Source: Ophiosphaerella korrae
Lineage: Eukaryota > Ascomycota > Dothideomycetes > Pleosporales > Phaeosphaeriaceae
DNA: 64,000 nucleotides
Direction of reading: 5' to 3'
Assembly: GCA_028456385.1 (NCBI GenBank)
Contig: JALNQF010000072.1
Span: 124,001-188,000, forward strand
Positions 33,420 to 45,180 of the stretch are shown here, in pieces (position 1 is the stretch's first letter; every line of letters begins with the position of its first letter). The position numbers and the translations under genes were made by a program. The notes under the pieces were generated by a model that did no database searches, had not been told where the DNA came from, and saw only the letters and a list, made by a program, of their open reading frames with translations.

Positions 33420-34466
33420 ATGATGGCATTTCTTAGTAATCTCACTCAACACAGCTTCTGCGGTATTTGCCAGATCTTCGTCTCCTACCGCAAAACAGTC
33501 AACAAACCCTATTCGAGACCACCAGCCCAATACGTGCATATCCGCAAGGAGGGTAAATCACCTGCATATATTTACCAGATCAAAGAGAAGCGTAAAGATA
33601 AACATAGGAGAATAGTCAGACGTTACAACAAGGTTGGCGATGGTGGAGATGAACGGGAGAAACCTGAAAGAGTTACTGTGAGAAACCAGGCATACTTCGA
33701 GATAACTCAGGACCCAACACCAAAGAAGTCTAAGGAACATGAAAGCAACAAGCTAGAGAAGAGAAGGAAAGCTGAGCGCAAATATATACGCGCAGCGAGA
33801 GACCACAGAGCAAACCAGGATGTTACATATGGTTATACAACGCCCAAATTAGCCGGCGACCCTGACCTTTCTGCGAAGCATATTTCACCAGGCTCGACAT
33901 CATCAGATCAAACAAAACGATCACACCACTCGCGGAAAAAACACTCCGCAAATCAAGGCTTGAAAAATCATGAAGCAGGCGAGTCCGCTCTGTCATCGCC
34001 ACTCAACACCCAAAAACGCATGAGAGCGCACACTAGCAAGAGCGGTAGATTGTTAGTAGACAGCACGGTGCACGGTTTCAGAAGCGCTGGAGGTGCACAT
34101 TTCACTTGCCAAGACATAAAACTCCTCTCGATTCGAGAACCCAAAGAACAAAAAGAGGAGAACATGATGTTCGCCAAAAAAGAGGGTATTATGGCAGAGG
34201 CTGACAACCTTCCTTCTCGACTTTGTACACTAAATACTGGGAGCCCATTCCAACAGCCACAAATGAGTGCGCAAGGGTCACAGCGCTTGGTTTTTGGTAC
34301 AGACATCGCTGATGAATTGTATTCGGAAAGTGATGTGGGCCCAGTTAGCACGCGAAAGAGTTCATTGCAAATCAGAAATACAAAGCGAGGCCAAGATGGG
34401 CCCCTAGGGCGAACCAAAACCAATGAACACGGTCTAACCACATCAAATACGGGATTCGTCGCTTAA
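33420..34466 (+). CDS. Basic, Lys/Arg-rich protein of unknown function
   Basis: 348 residues from ATG 33420, chosen for its CACCATGATGG context; an upstream in-frame ATG at 33285 would add 45 residues. No intron is apparent. The N terminus holds a CGIC pair and an aromatic/basic segment; residues 50-150 are very rich in Lys and Arg with patches such as KLEKRRKAERK, and the rest is Ser/Gln/Asn-rich and probably disordered. Basic clusters suggest nuclear localisation or nucleic-acid contact, but no domain was recognised. The long uninterrupted frame with ordinary codon choice supports a real gene. Confidence 0.6.
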   Translation: MMAFLSNLTQHSFCGICQIFVSYRKTVNKPYSRPPAQYVHIRKEGKSPAYIYQIKEKRKDKHRRIVRRYNKVGDGGDEREKPERVTVRNQAYFEITQDPTPKKSKEHESNKLEKRRKAERKYIRAARDHRANQDVTYGYTTPKLAGDPDLSAKHISPGSTSSDQTKRSHHSRKKHSANQGLKNHEAGESALSSPLNTQKRMRAHTSKSGRLLVDSTVHGFRSAGGAHFTCQDIKLLSIREPKEQKEENMMFAKKEGIMAEADNLPSRLCTLNTGSPFQQPQMSAQGSQRLVFGTDIADELYSESDVGPVSTRKSSLQIRNTKRGQDGPLGRTKTNEHGLTTSNTGFVA

Positions 34467-34680
34467 CTGTAGATTTTGAATACCGAATTTGCCTGGCGAG
34501 CGACATGACAGGCCTCCCTTGTCTAATCAAAGTCGCTACTCTTTGTGTAACAAGTGCAAGGGCTGTCTGCAGAAAGCCAAAGGGGTATATTGCAATGAAA
34601 ACAGAGCGTTTAGCACTCAACAAGTAGAAACATTTCCGGCCCACCGTGACAGTAAAAGAACGTAGATGTTCCAAATGAAA

Positions 34681-34692
34681 CCCCCCCCCCCA
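34681..34692. repeat. Poly-C tract
   Basis: Twelve consecutive C, in the short spacer between convergent genes; length here may vary or be a sequencing error hotspot. Confidence 0.9.
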
Positions 34693-34732
34693 ATCCCCAC
34701 GCAGAAAATCACAATAAATGGAGACAATAGGC

Positions 34733-35588
34733 TTATGGCGTCCGACTACGCTCCTGTTCGTCCTCGCTGTCTTCTCCTTCCTCAAAGGAGTACCCGTTGA
34801 GGAGTACGCTTGTTCGCTTTGCGGCAGGCGACTCTGTGGCGTTCTCCTCAGGGTATAGCCGGTTCACAAGGTATTGACTAATTTGCCAGTGCAGATGCCC
34901 ACCCTCGACATAGTACCTCCACCGCTCGCTGCTTCCAAGGTACACCAAAATCTCCCAAGGCAACTCGTCGCAATCGAATTCCCAAATCGTCATATATTGA
35001 TACATTTCATTGGTGTTTTTTTCTTTTGTCTCGCCATCCTCGAACGTAGTTGCTTGTTGTATCTTGAATATGCGGGCCCGAAGCAGCTCGTGGCTTTCAA
35101 GCATGCCGGGCGCGAAATCCGTTCGGAACCAGTCGACAAAGTCGTCGTGGACGGCTGCGATCGGTTGCCATAGGACGACGATGAGCATTTGAACATCAAA
35201 GGTGTCTATGATTGGCTCACTGTCAGTGGAAGGAGAGGGTAGCCTGTCTGGGAATCAGCTTACGGCCAAACCACTCCTGGCCAAACCATGTCGCATACTC
35301 GTCGTAAACCCTTGTATCCAGCCTGGCACCCGCTGGCAGCTTTGTTTTGTCCGGCAGTGTTTGCGCAGCGACTTCTTCCGCATCCTCGCTATCGGGGATA
35401 TCGTAAATCGTCATGTATTGTCCATCAATGCCGGCCACCTCTTTGAACATATTGTCTTCTGCCTGTTCGGCATTGCGCGCAGTGATTCCCAATTTGGATA
35501 CAACGTTGGTAATGTGGGTGTCCTCGTACCACTCAGCAGTGTCCGTATCGTTAGCCAGGTCGGCCCACACGCAGGTAACCCTGGACAT
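34733..35588 (-). CDS. EthD-like dimeric alpha/beta-barrel protein with two half-repeats
   Basis: Two exons (35588-35264 and 35205-34733; 58 bp intron, donor GTAAGC, branch CTGAC, acceptor ATAG) encode 265 residues. Two similar halves are visible: the first has a short strand-rich start, a DEDTHI-like region and QYMTIYDIPDSED near residue 58; the second has LIVVLWQPI, a WF-containing helix, then QYMTIWEFDCDEL near residue 178. This repeated pattern fits ferredoxin-like EthD/ABM-type small oxidase or lyase folds, which are often fungal accessory enzymes. The acidic tail after residue 240 (EEGEDSEDEQE) looks disordered. No catalytic residue can be assigned and no partner gene is adjacent. Confidence 0.75.
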
Positions 35589-38500
35589 GATTGCCGAGTG
35601 GATGCGAGATCTACCTAAATATATCGAGAAGCGGCGTAAGGCGATCGATGCAGCGTAAATATGTAGCTTGTGAATAGTTGGATAAGTGCGCGATGGTGTT
35701 TTCGTAAGTTGTGTATATAAGAGGAAGGCTAGGAGTCTTCAGGCGTGGGCGTCACAGGATAATATCTATGGAGCACGAAATCTCTTGCGCACAGCTGAAC
35801 AGCTGGTCCCCACGCTCAACCCCCTGAGAACCTTCGGTCATTCGGCCATTTCAAAGGATCAGGGCTGCCGTCAAATACCGGCTGTAGTTTAGTCTAAGGC
35901 ATCTACCAAACTCGCCTGATTGGCAACGCGGGAACGGGAGCGGCTCCGTCCGAGATCCCCGGTCGCCAGGTTAGTCTCAAGTTTCAGCCAGGCAGTTATC
36001 CGCGTGCTGGGATGACTCCCGATCGCAACCTGGACAGAAAGGCGACTGTAGAAACATGTAACAGTTTATAACGAACTCATATGGAATGCTTCATGTGTGA
36101 AGGATTTGAATTGTTGAGCACCCAACTAGGATTCACTAGCATGAGTCAATACAGAGGCAGTGGCTTCGCCTACGCGAAAGCTGAAAAAAAAAATGACATA
36201 TATGACAGGGATGCCAACTGGAGGTTGGCTAGACCACAACAAGAGACGATCTTGGCTTGAAAAGGGAGATTAACATGTGAACGAACGTCCAGAAACCAAC
36301 AAAGCCTTTTAATTAGATGCGATACCTGTGCCTGGGCGTGTAAACTTCAGCCGCAAAAGGATCCTCGCAACATCACGCCACCCCTTGCTTATAGCTCAAC
36401 TCCGCTTACCTATTGCGCTCATGAATTACCTGTTTTGAATCTTGATGGGGGCTCCTCGATCATGGCCGTAGCGATCCGAAAACAAACTATGGTTGCAAAC
36501 AAGGGATGTCTCGGTTCGGACTCGAAACGCGATGACTAGCGAAGGCGCTAATTACACAAGTGCGGTCCGATGATAATGTCTTATGGAAATGCGGTATTTC
36601 GTTCAAGCGATGGGCTTGGATATTTGCTTTTTGAATCTAGAACCAGATTGAATATTCATGTTATATTTCATGGTGAATCGTGCATTAAAATCACAATCCT
36701 AGATAAAATTTGCATTGCTCGATATCTCGTTTGGTTGTGTGGACACGCATCCTCGTAGGAAGGGTGGAGAATGGTGGGGCCGGTAACACATGGTTCACCG
36801 GAATAAGCTTCCGAGAAGTTGCTCTTGGCCGGAATGGGTAGATAATGTCATTCGTGGCTAGGCATGGCAACTACTTTGAATAGTGCCAGAATTCGTAAGT
36901 GTCGGATTTTTTTTGGCCACTGCAAGTAGCTTTGGAGTGAGAATAGTTCCGACTGTGTCCGGCTACCCTAAATGGAATATTGGAACCGCGCGTGCCTGTA
37001 ATCTCATTGACTTAGTGTGCAACCTTGATTAACTGATCGTCGTCAAAGAAAATTGTAAAATCGGCCTGGCGCAAACTAGCTTCGATCTAGAAATGGTCAT
37101 ACCACAATGCTCCCATTGAAACATTCATGCACGTGTTATGAGCAGCTGGTGCAGGGCATAAACTTACGGTGGAATTTGATACTGATTGAAATTTGCCGTG
37201 ACTCGCGGGAATGATTGCTTTTGGGTGGTTTATAAGGGCGTTTGTCGCGTGATGTTTGCAACATTCAAAAGCAAGAAAGGGTACTGGAAATGTTGTAAAT
37301 AGATCGAATAGTGTTCAATTTTGGCAGTTGCAGTTGGTTTGTTGTCACCGCCTCATAGCCGCAGATCACCAATCAGGTCGTAGAGAGCAGTTCTGACTTG
37401 CTGATGGTACTATTGTGAAGGTTTATCATGATAGTATTCGTTGGTCGAAGATTTGAGTAACCGCAGACTGAAAACTTCACCAAGGTCAAAAATTTCCGAA
37501 AAACCACCAACCTGTTGAAGCTCATTTCTACGTTTGCAGTCGGAACTGAGTTCTAAGAGAGACCCACTGTACAACATTCGCTACCCAGATCGTCGCGTTC
37601 AAACTACATTTCTGATTCGCTCTACAAAACAAGCTAACATTCGAAGCTCAACACTTGGCTCATTGCCCCCACACTGATCTCACAACGATTGAGTAGATTA
37701 TTGGAACCTCGCCTAGCGAAGTACACAAAATCGTGCAATCGACCCAATATTTGTGCCAGTTCCTGTCTACGCTGTGTGTCAAATTCGTAAATGCCTGCAA
37801 GATCCGAGTGCCTTGTCAGACAGTAGCGATACCAAACTTGCTTTCACAAGGCCAAGACAACACCGGTTAGCTTACGACTTTTAAATGAAACTAGGGCACG
37901 TGCAACCAAGACCGAGTCAAATGTATCTTGCTAGTAGTGTGACTTGAAATCCCAGCCTGGCAGTGCTGAGCATCGAGGAACACACTCGATATACACAGTA
38001 AATAGATGTTCGTGGTATATGAGCTCGAGATAAGCTCGGCACCGACGTCCTTGAATTTTCGTTGTTCTATGCTGCAACTCACCAGGCGCCCGGCCGAGCC
38101 TGCAGTCGTTTGTAACACTAAATAGGCATTATCTATCAGTAGAGATACGAATAGATATTGCCGGTACAAATCTTGGTGTGGAATGCGGTCTGATTGGAGA
38201 GGATCCCAGCATTGCGATTGGCGACTGTCGAGCTATAACTAGCTCGTCGCCTCTAGGTAGTACCTAGGTACCAAGTAATAGGGTCTGGAACTGAACGCTG
38301 ACATAAGAAGCCATATAGAATAGGCAAGGCGCCTTCTTCGGAAGACTCACAAGGCAGATATCTAGCTTCTGCAAATCGGCAGTTACGGTTCGCGGTGATC
38401 GAGTCAGTGGAGCTGAAACAAGGCACTTGAACAAGTCTCGACAGCTGGACCAGAACGCAGAGGACTACGGAAACCTTAGTCGTCCGAAATTACTCGCTTG

Positions 38501-38817
38501 TCTCGAATAAGGCGTTGACTTGCTACTCTAAGCCCCTCGGTCTGACTTTGATAGTCCCGAATACACGTTTTGCAGCGGATGGTAGGAGATGCCGGCTAGC
38601 CGGACATTGTTACCCCACATTGGCGGCTCCATATATACCCCTCGTTGCGTCGTGTGCTCCAACGGCACGTCGATTGCATAACTTCACATTATTGTTATTT
38701 TTGATATCTCGTGTATCAGCCCATACTTAAGGTATCTTTCGACAGCACTCTGCGAGAAGCTCAGCGCCATATTTTTTTATTTTTTTATTTTTTTTATTTT
38801 TTATTTTTTTTCCCATC
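35589..38817. other. Gene-poor region, 3.2 kb
   Basis: I see no gene, RNA gene or transposon remnant that I can support. Short frames (36570-36758 +, 37891-38169 -) have no motif. Sequence is mixed AT-rich; the last 48 bp before the next start is an A/T-only tract. Confidence 0.5.
38771..38811 (+). repeat. T-rich ~8 nt tandem repeat directly upstream of ADH start
   Basis: Five units of A followed by 6-8 T, with A at 38771, 38779, 38787, 38796 and 38803 (spacing 8, 8, 9, 7). The tract ends 6 nt before ATG 38818, so it is in the leader or core promoter. Confidence 0.9.
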
Positions 38818-40286
38818 ATGTCACCACATCCCATCGCAGCTACTGCGATTCTTTCAGAACCTCCCCAAGATGGTCAGCTAAGATGGCACAAAGAAAAGGT
38901 CCAAATACGGGAGCCACTTGAAGACGAGATTTTGGTCCGTATCCTTGCGTCAGGAATTTGCCATTCGGACTTAACCTTATCACTGCTACCAGACGGCATA
39001 CCCGGCATGTCACCGTACCCCAAGGTCCTCGGCCACGAGGGATCCGGGATTGTAGAAAGAGCTGGTAGCGCAGTCTCTCATGTAAAAGCGGGCGACAGAG
39101 TGTTGTTGAGCTTCATCTACTGTGGCAAGGATGAGTGTCGCAACTGCAAGGATCAGGCTCCCGGTCTTTGCAGTGAATTCCACGCACTGAACTTTGCCGA
39201 CGGTACTGATGTGTACCAAGCAGCTGACGGAAAGTCTGCTTCTGGGCTGTTTTTCGGCCAATCTAGTTTTTCAAGTTTTGCTGTGGTCAAGGGAACTTCG
39301 GCGCTCAATGTAACCAAACTGGTCAAAGATGACGAAGAGCTGAAGCTTCTATCGCCCTTGGGCTGCGGATATCAAACAGGCGCGGGCTCGGTCACTAATT
39401 GTGCAAATATCAGAGAAAATGACGCTGTAGCTGTGAGTTGGTGTATGCTCCTGACAACGGAGTCAAGATGCTGATAAATTTTGGACAGATCTTTGGACTC
39501 GGAGGAGTTGGTATGGCTTCGCTCATGGTATGTCCGCTACTTTTACTATTGCCTCACCGTTTTCTGATAGAACACTATAGGCTGCGAAGATACGAGGCGC
39601 GAAGGTCATCATTGGCGTCGACAGGGTGGAATCTCGACTCAAGTTGGCAAGGGAGCTTGGAGCGACTCACGTCATTAACACTAGCAACCTTCCCTCGTTG
39701 GCAGCAGATCTTACAAAGGCAATCCGTAAGATTATACCAACGGGTACCAATGCCAATTTTGACACAACTGGTGTATTCCCGATTATCGAAGCCGGCGTTG
39801 ACTCGCTACACCAGAATGGTCAACTGATTCTCATTGGTATAATTAATGGGGAAATGAAACTTAACGTTGGCAACATCTTGAGCGTATGTTCCTTCGGATG
39901 CAAACAAGGATATTCCACTGATTCACCATAGCGTGGGTTGACTGTTCGTGGGGCCGTCGAGGGCAACGCGCACCCACGGAAGGTATATTTGTTGACAAAT
40001 TATGTGAATACAAATAGAATAACTAATACCTCGTTGTAGTTCATACCGGAGATGATCGAGTGGTATCGTCAAGGAAAGTTGTAAGTTGTACCCCTCTGAC
40101 TCTCATGCGTTTTGCTAACATGGATTGACAACAAGCCCAATCGAGAAATTGACGAAGACTTATGCAGTGAGTAGTTCTCTAGTACACATAGGAAAATAGG
40201 CTCATCATACGTAGGCGGACGACTTTGAAACGGCGTTGGAGGATATGCGCAGCGGTGCTACAATAAAACCAATCCTGCTATGGTAG
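38818..40286 (+). CDS. Zinc-dependent alcohol dehydrogenase (MDR family)
   Basis: Seven exons (38818-39432, 39489-39527, 39581-39883, 39932-39982, 40040-40080, 40136-40166, 40215-40286) join in phase to give 383 residues. Reaction: NAD(P)-dependent oxidation of an alcohol or reduction of an aldehyde. Catalytic-zinc ligands fit C48 (GICHSD), H73/E74 (GHEGSG) and the Cys of LGCGYQTGAG; the structural-zinc set is C102, C107, C110 and C118. The dinucleotide fold motif GLGGVG is encoded by the tiny 39 bp second exon. The cluster resembles aryl/benzyl-alcohol dehydrogenases more than ethanol-forming ADH, by overall look only. It has by far the most introns in this window. A tandem flavo-oxidase gene lies 1 kb downstream on the same strand; a shared pathway is possible but unsupported. 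Confidence 0.92.
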
Positions 40287-41324
40287 GTCAATACTGCCTC
40301 TTGTCGCCCCGTTGGAACCCAAATTGCCAAGGTAGGGACCACTAGTAGGAGCAGTTTATGCGTATTTACTGCATCTCATAGCTAAATCAAGGGTTTCTTC
40401 CATCTCTTCTTTCTGTCCTCAACTACTCGAACTGAAGTGTAAACTACTTTCAACTAGGTTTATATTTAAAAATAGCTTCACCACAGCCTTGCACGGCGGA
40501 TGATCTTTTGATTACACTGGAGATCTATTCAAAGAGATGTATACTTACAAACCCCTGCCGTGGCAGTTCGGATTCCTAAACTTGTTGGTTGGTCGAACTG
40601 ATTATCGTCCTGGCTCGAGTGCTATTTAATTCCTACACTTGTGAGAAGGTGCGGTGCAACAATAACTGGTTTGTAAGATGGTCATCCAAGTCGACTGCAA
40701 AATACTTGCGAGTTTAGCAAGCAGTCCATCGATTCCGACTCTATCCTGCCAACTGGTTCTCCGTAAAAAAATTCCACCTTTAATCGCTGACGTGAGCTGA
40801 AATGTGGGGATCATGGCAGCGGGGTACCCCAACCCCAACCCCAATCCAGCCTAGCCCAACCGTATCGCATCCTGTGTCTGATCCTCCATCTGCACGCTTA
40901 GCATATCCCCAACCCCACCCTGCAGCTCACGTCCAAAATGATTTGGCCCCAATCCTGTGACACAAACTGCTGTCCAGCACATCATGGCCTTGGCAGTCCA
41001 GAACAATGCAATGGTTCCCCATGGCCAGCCTCCGAGCTTTAAGGTTATAAGCGGCTAGTATGGGAGTGAAGATGTATGTCTAAGACATCGGGCTTTGTTG
41101 ATGAGTAAAAGCTCAAGGACTTACCGTCTTCCCTACAGCACCATGCAGTTTCCGATTAGTGTATTTCAAGCGTATCCATCCCAATCGCACCTCCGCCCGG
41201 ATAACAGCTGGACCCCGTCAATCTCCAGTCAGCAGTGCAGCAGTGGCTTGCAGCAGCGCCAGAAACTCCTGTAACTACATATAAACTCTCAAACCCCTCC
41301 GCTTCACCCAACCCCCTCCATGCC
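40287..41324. other. Intergenic region
   Basis: No gene supported. It contains a short CCCAAC-type repeat near 40826-40845. The final part is promoter of the flavo-oxidase. Confidence 0.5.
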
Positions 41325-42921
41325 ATGGCAAGTTTCCTCTCGTGGCTCTTCGGCGCGCTGTCCGCCAGCCTGCTCGGCACCTTCTCGTTCACGCACTCAA
41401 CATCCCCACACATCACCGGCCTCTCTCGCCATGCCAAAATCTACTACCCGGGCAGCCCAGCCTTTGCCAACGCGAGCGTGCGCTGGGACGCATCTCAAAC
41501 GCCCTCATACGCCTTCATCGTAAACGCCCAGACCGAATCCGATGTGCAGAAAACAGTCCGTCCTGCCCCCCCTCCCCAAGCAAACTCTTCACGGCCGTGC
41601 TCACAGATTACTACCAGATCCACTACGCAACCACGCATGCCCACCCATTCCTCGCCATCTCTGGTGCCCACGGGACCGCATCCAGCATATCCCGCTTGCA
41701 AGACGGGATCGGGATTCTCCTCCGATCCATGGCGCACATGGAGCTCGTATCAAACGGCACAGCGGTGCGCATCGGTGCCGGCGTGCAGGCGGGCGATCTA
41801 ATCACGTTCCTGTGGTCGCGCGGCAAACAGGGTATGACGACGGGGTGTTCGTGCGTGGGGTACATGGCGCCTTTGCTTGGGGGTGGGCACGGGTGGTTGC
41901 AGGGGCGGTATGGGCTTGCGAGCGACCAGTTGTTATCTGCGCGAGTGGTGCTTGCGAACGGGAGTGCGATTAGCGTCTCCCGCGAGGAGCATCCGGATCT
42001 GTTTTGGGGGCTCCGGGGCGCTGGGGTGAATTTCGGGATTGTGGTTGAGGCGACGATTAGGATATATGAGAGGGAGAAGGCGCAGGATGAGTGGGCTGCG
42101 AGTAGTTTTGTGTTCACGCATGATAAGATGGAGGGTGTGTTTGGGGTGGCGAATGGGTGGATGGATGAGGAGGTGCAGCCGGAGGGGATGGTGCATTATG
42201 GGTTGTTTGTGCACAATGCAGAGGCGGATCCTGTTAATGTGAGTTTGATTTCTGGACTTGGATGGGAAATGCTGGGTTGGTGTGCTTCGTGCTGACTGGA
42301 ATCTAGCCGCTGGTGGTCATGTGGGTGTTTTATCAAGCGGCGGCCGTCCCATCAAAGTATCTTGACGTTCTGAATGCTTTGTCGCCTATTACGGTCGAGC
42401 ACAAGGTTACGGATTTGGCCGGCGTCAATGCACATCTCCAGGCTGACCCCGATGGGGCATCGTGCGCGAAAGGGCTTTCTCGCTCGCTGGTTCCTGTCTC
42501 GTTGCATCGCTACTCGCTACCGGCTTTGCGGGAAGTCGTGTCTATCTTTGCTGCCATGCCGGCCGCGTATCGCGGGTCCGCTTTGATGCTTGAGGGCTTC
42601 CCTGTGAATCGTGTTGGTCAGATCCCGGCAGAAGACAGCGCGTATCCAGATCGTGGAGGGAGATTGCTAGTTTCGCCGGTATTGACGTACGCCAAGGATA
42701 AGAGTTTGGACGAAGGGGCATCGAGGATTGGAGATAAGATAAGAGGCGCATTGGTAGAGGGCAACGGAGGGAAACTGGTGGCTTATGTTAACTATGCAAG
42801 GGGCGACGAGAGTTTAGAAGCCGTCTATGGACATGAGAGCTGGAGGTTGGAGAAGCTGAGAAGGCTGAAGAAAGAGTATGATCCGTTTGGGCGGTTTAAT
42901 TTTTTTATGCCTATTACTTGA
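41325..42921 (+). CDS. FAD-linked oxidase, berberine-bridge type (FAD_binding_4 + BBE)
   Basis: Three exons (41325-41555, 41618-42238, 42307-42921) encode 488 residues. Exon joins restore the family sequence DVQKT/IHYATTHAHPFLA. The N terminus is hydrophobic and may be a signal peptide. Flavin-binding segments are AISGAHGTAS near 95, GGGHGWLQGRYGL near 175 and GVNFGIVVEA near 230. The C-terminal BBE block (YVNYARGDESLEAVYG ... DPFGRFNFF) is complete. Members oxidise sugars, alkaloids or polyketide intermediates with O2, often with bicovalent FAD through His and Cys; a His in SGAHG and a Cys in GCSCVGY are candidates. The substrate is unknown. The exon-1 donor GTCCGT is weak, and read-through gives nonsense. 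Confidence 0.88.
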
Positions 42922-43235
42922 TGGGAGAGGTGGGTCTTGTAGAAAATCCAAAGATATAGGAGATTCTATCAAACTGATCCAATGACGGCCCGTAAGAATT
43001 TCCCATTGCTTATGTAGACATTCCTGTACTAGCTTGGGCGAACGGTTGCGCGCCGTTATCGTCACTTCCTTTCTGGCTCTTATCATCAACATTAGGCCGT
43101 AGATTCCTTATGACGTCAGTATCATGGTCAGGCGCTTCTGCGTGTTATCGATCTTTTGATCGTAGATATGGCAACCAGCCCTTGGTCAACCAAATATATT
43201 CTAGGCTCGGTACTTTATCAAAGTCAAGATAGTCG

Positions 43236-44091
43236 TCATAAGCCAGGTGGTGTAGCCAGTCCGTCGCAATGCACCACATCGGTTGGTTCGATTTTCCTGA
43301 CTTTTGCGCCAATTGTCCCACCAGGATGATTTTTCCTGAAAACTTCTTTGACACCTCCCACTTGTCGCTCATGTAACTCTTCAGCCACTGTGAGGGCAAG
43401 CATGTCTCCCACGGCGATGGTTACCGTGGTGCTTGTGGTTGGAGCGCAGACGCCAAAGCTCACCTCCTCGAGCTCGTGTATGGGCGCAGGAAGGAGGGTG
43501 GTGTTTGGGTGAGTTTGGAGCAAAGGGCAATCAGAAGGTCGCGTTTGCGAGGTGATGGCGAGGATGGGCGTATGGGTTGGAATGTGGGGGAGGAGAGCGA
43601 GGAGCTCGGAAGTCTTGCCAGAGTAGGATATGAAGAGGATTGCGTCATGCTGGTAAGTGTCAGCATGTCATGTCACAACTTTAGGGATGGATCAAGGTCA
43701 CCTTCCGAATATCTCCCAAGTCGCCATGTAGTGCCTCGGCCGCGTGCATGAAGTTACAGGCGATACCCAAACTCTTCATTGTCGCGACCAGTTTCCTGCC
43801 AACAAGGCCGCTCTTGCCGACGCCGCATACAATGAGCTTTCCACCTGCTTCATTGCTGCGCCTGATGGTGTCGAGGGCCTGGAGGAAGCCTTCCTGCGCG
43901 ACGTGGTCGGACTGGTACAGGGTGGTGACCTGGGAGAGGGCCGTGGCGGCGGTGGAGAGAACATTGACGGCGCGCGAAAGAAGGCGCGTGCCCTCTGGGT
44001 CTGTGGCGGCCAGAGGAGGGGTAGGTGGCTGCGAGCCCACTTCTACACGCTTGCGCTTGTGGCAGGTTGGCTTGTTGAGAGCGGCAGCCAT
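43236..44091 (-). CDS. SIS-domain sugar-phosphate isomerase (KpsF/GutQ-like)
   Basis: Two exons (44091-43702 and 43649-43236; 52 bp intron with donor GTGACC and acceptor CCAG) encode 267 residues. The SIS domain is clear: GKLIVCGVGKSGLVGRKLV near 85, the HAAEALHGDLGD block near 115, SYSGKTSELLALL at about 135-150, and HPGGTIGAK near 245. In bacteria this family interconverts ribulose-5-P and arabinose-5-P; in fungi the substrate is not established. No CBS domains follow. The frame stops at 43236, but another frame continues to 43145 with a more protein-like end (about WLHHLAYDDYLDF to YLRSKDR), suggesting a one-base shift near 43280-43300 or an unseen intron. The N-terminal 30 residues are basic. 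Confidence 0.85.
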
Positions 44092-44105
44092 GATGTTTGA
44101 TACTT

Positions 44106-44144
44106 GAACACTGAACACTCGAACACTTGAACACTCGAACACTA
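44106..44144 (-). repeat. 8 nt tandem repeat (GAACACTC) in SIS-gene leader
   Basis: Five near-identical units of GAACACT(C/T/A), one of them 7 nt, end 15 nt upstream of the SIS-gene ATG. Confidence 0.9.
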
Positions 44145-44638
44145 AAAAAGACGAGAGCGACAAATAGATAACGAGATAACGAGCTTGTACAATTCTTAGC
44201 CTAGTCGCGGTCGGAAAGCATCGGAGGATGATTTCTAATTTCTAACTGCAGAGCGGGCTAGGGCCGGCGAGGTGGTGGGCGGGGACAAGAGGACGGGGTA
44301 GAGGAGACCAGCGGCAAGCAGGACGGATGGGACGTGATTAATACCTGCCAGCTCGTCGGCATGTCGCTGCTGGGGCCCATTTTGTTGTGGTGTGGTGGTT
44401 TGCAAGGCCGGCGGCGACGTTGACCCTTGCACATGTCATGTTGGTGGATAAAGCATCATGGCCTCATCGACGCTACACCCCTCCACGCCCAAACAGGCAG
44501 CGGCTAGGCCCCAAATGGCCATACTCCTTGTCATAGACGGCTCCTGCGGGTACCCAATGATCACCACACGTTGGCCTGCACCGAACCCTGAGATCGCAGC
44601 GAAGAGTCGTCTACCAGCACTGACCGTCTTACCTGCAG
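44145..44638. other. Intergenic region
   Basis: About 490 bp between two same-strand genes: promoter of the SIS gene and 3' flank of the GNAT gene. Long open frames here on both strands are shadows of GC-rich codons; no gene is supported. Confidence 0.5.
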
Positions 44639-45175
44639 CTATGCCCCTGCTGGCTGGCCTTCGTCTGCTGCTTCGGCTAGTCTGGCTTGCCGAGCGCCCA
44701 TGCATGTTAGAGGCTGTTCCCGGCCGTCCAGCACCGACATGCCGAGTTCTTTTCGATACAGCTTTCGTGCTTGCTCCGAGTTGGTCAGCAGCGCCAGGAA
44801 GCGCAGGTGTGGCATTTCCAAGGCAATCTCGCGACAGCAGCGAATCATCCATTTGCCCAGTCCCAGGCCCCGGTAGGCGTCTTGGACGTACACGTCGGTT
44901 AGGTAAGCGAATGTCGTGTAGTCGGTCACCATGCGTGCCATTCCGATGGCTGTCTTTTCGTCGCCGTTCTTGACACTGTAGACACCGAGCGTGCAGCTGT
45001 TGTCCAGCACTGCGCGCGTGGCTTCTTCTGACAGTGGCTGTGCCCAGTACATGGCCTCAGTCGCGTAGGATTCCTGCACAAAGGCGAGGGGCAAAAGCTC
45101 TTTGGAGGTAGAGACGAGAAAGGCTTGCGAGCCGACCGCGTGCTGCCATTGCCACGTCTTCTTGTCCATTGTCAT
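44639..45175 (-). CDS. GNAT-family N-acetyltransferase
   Basis: 178 residues, single exon, ATG at 45175 (a second in-frame ATG follows at 45169). The family core is visible: beta strands around residues 62-82, then AYLTDVYVQDAYRGLGLGKWM at 90-110, where RGLGLGKW (102-109) is the acetyl-CoA pyrophosphate-binding loop, and a terminal ALLTNSEQARKLYRKELGM block with the usual Tyr near 145. The substrate is unknown; these small cytosolic enzymes acetylate amino acids, polyamines or xenobiotics. The leader has an 8 nt repeat. Confidence 0.9.
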   Translation of the reverse strand: MTMDKKTWQWQHAVGSQAFLVSTSKELLPLAFVQESYATEAMYWAQPLSEEATRAVLDNSCTLGVYSVKNGDEKTAIGMARMVTDYTTFAYLTDVYVQDAYRGLGLGKWMIRCCREIALEMPHLRFLALLTNSEQARKLYRKELGMSVLDGREQPLTCMGARQARLAEAADEGQPAGA

Positions 45176-45180
45176 GGGGA

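Noticed and set aside
35589..38817. Decayed transposon in the 3.2 kb gene-poor stretch
   Set aside because: No terminal repeats, no reverse transcriptase, integrase or transposase pieces seen in any frame; a search against a repeat library would be decisive.
40826..40845. CCCAAC repeat as telomere-like sequence
   Set aside because: The fungal telomere unit is TTAGGG; here there are only about three units of a different hexamer, inside an ordinary intergenic region.
41342..42295. Single long frame across exon 1 and 2 of the flavo-oxidase
   Set aside because: Its first part is not related to the family; splicing at 41556-41617 restores the family sequence in both exons.
38818..42921. ADH and flavo-oxidase as part of a secondary-metabolite cluster
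   Set aside because: No PKS, NRPS, terpene synthase, cluster regulator or transporter nearby.
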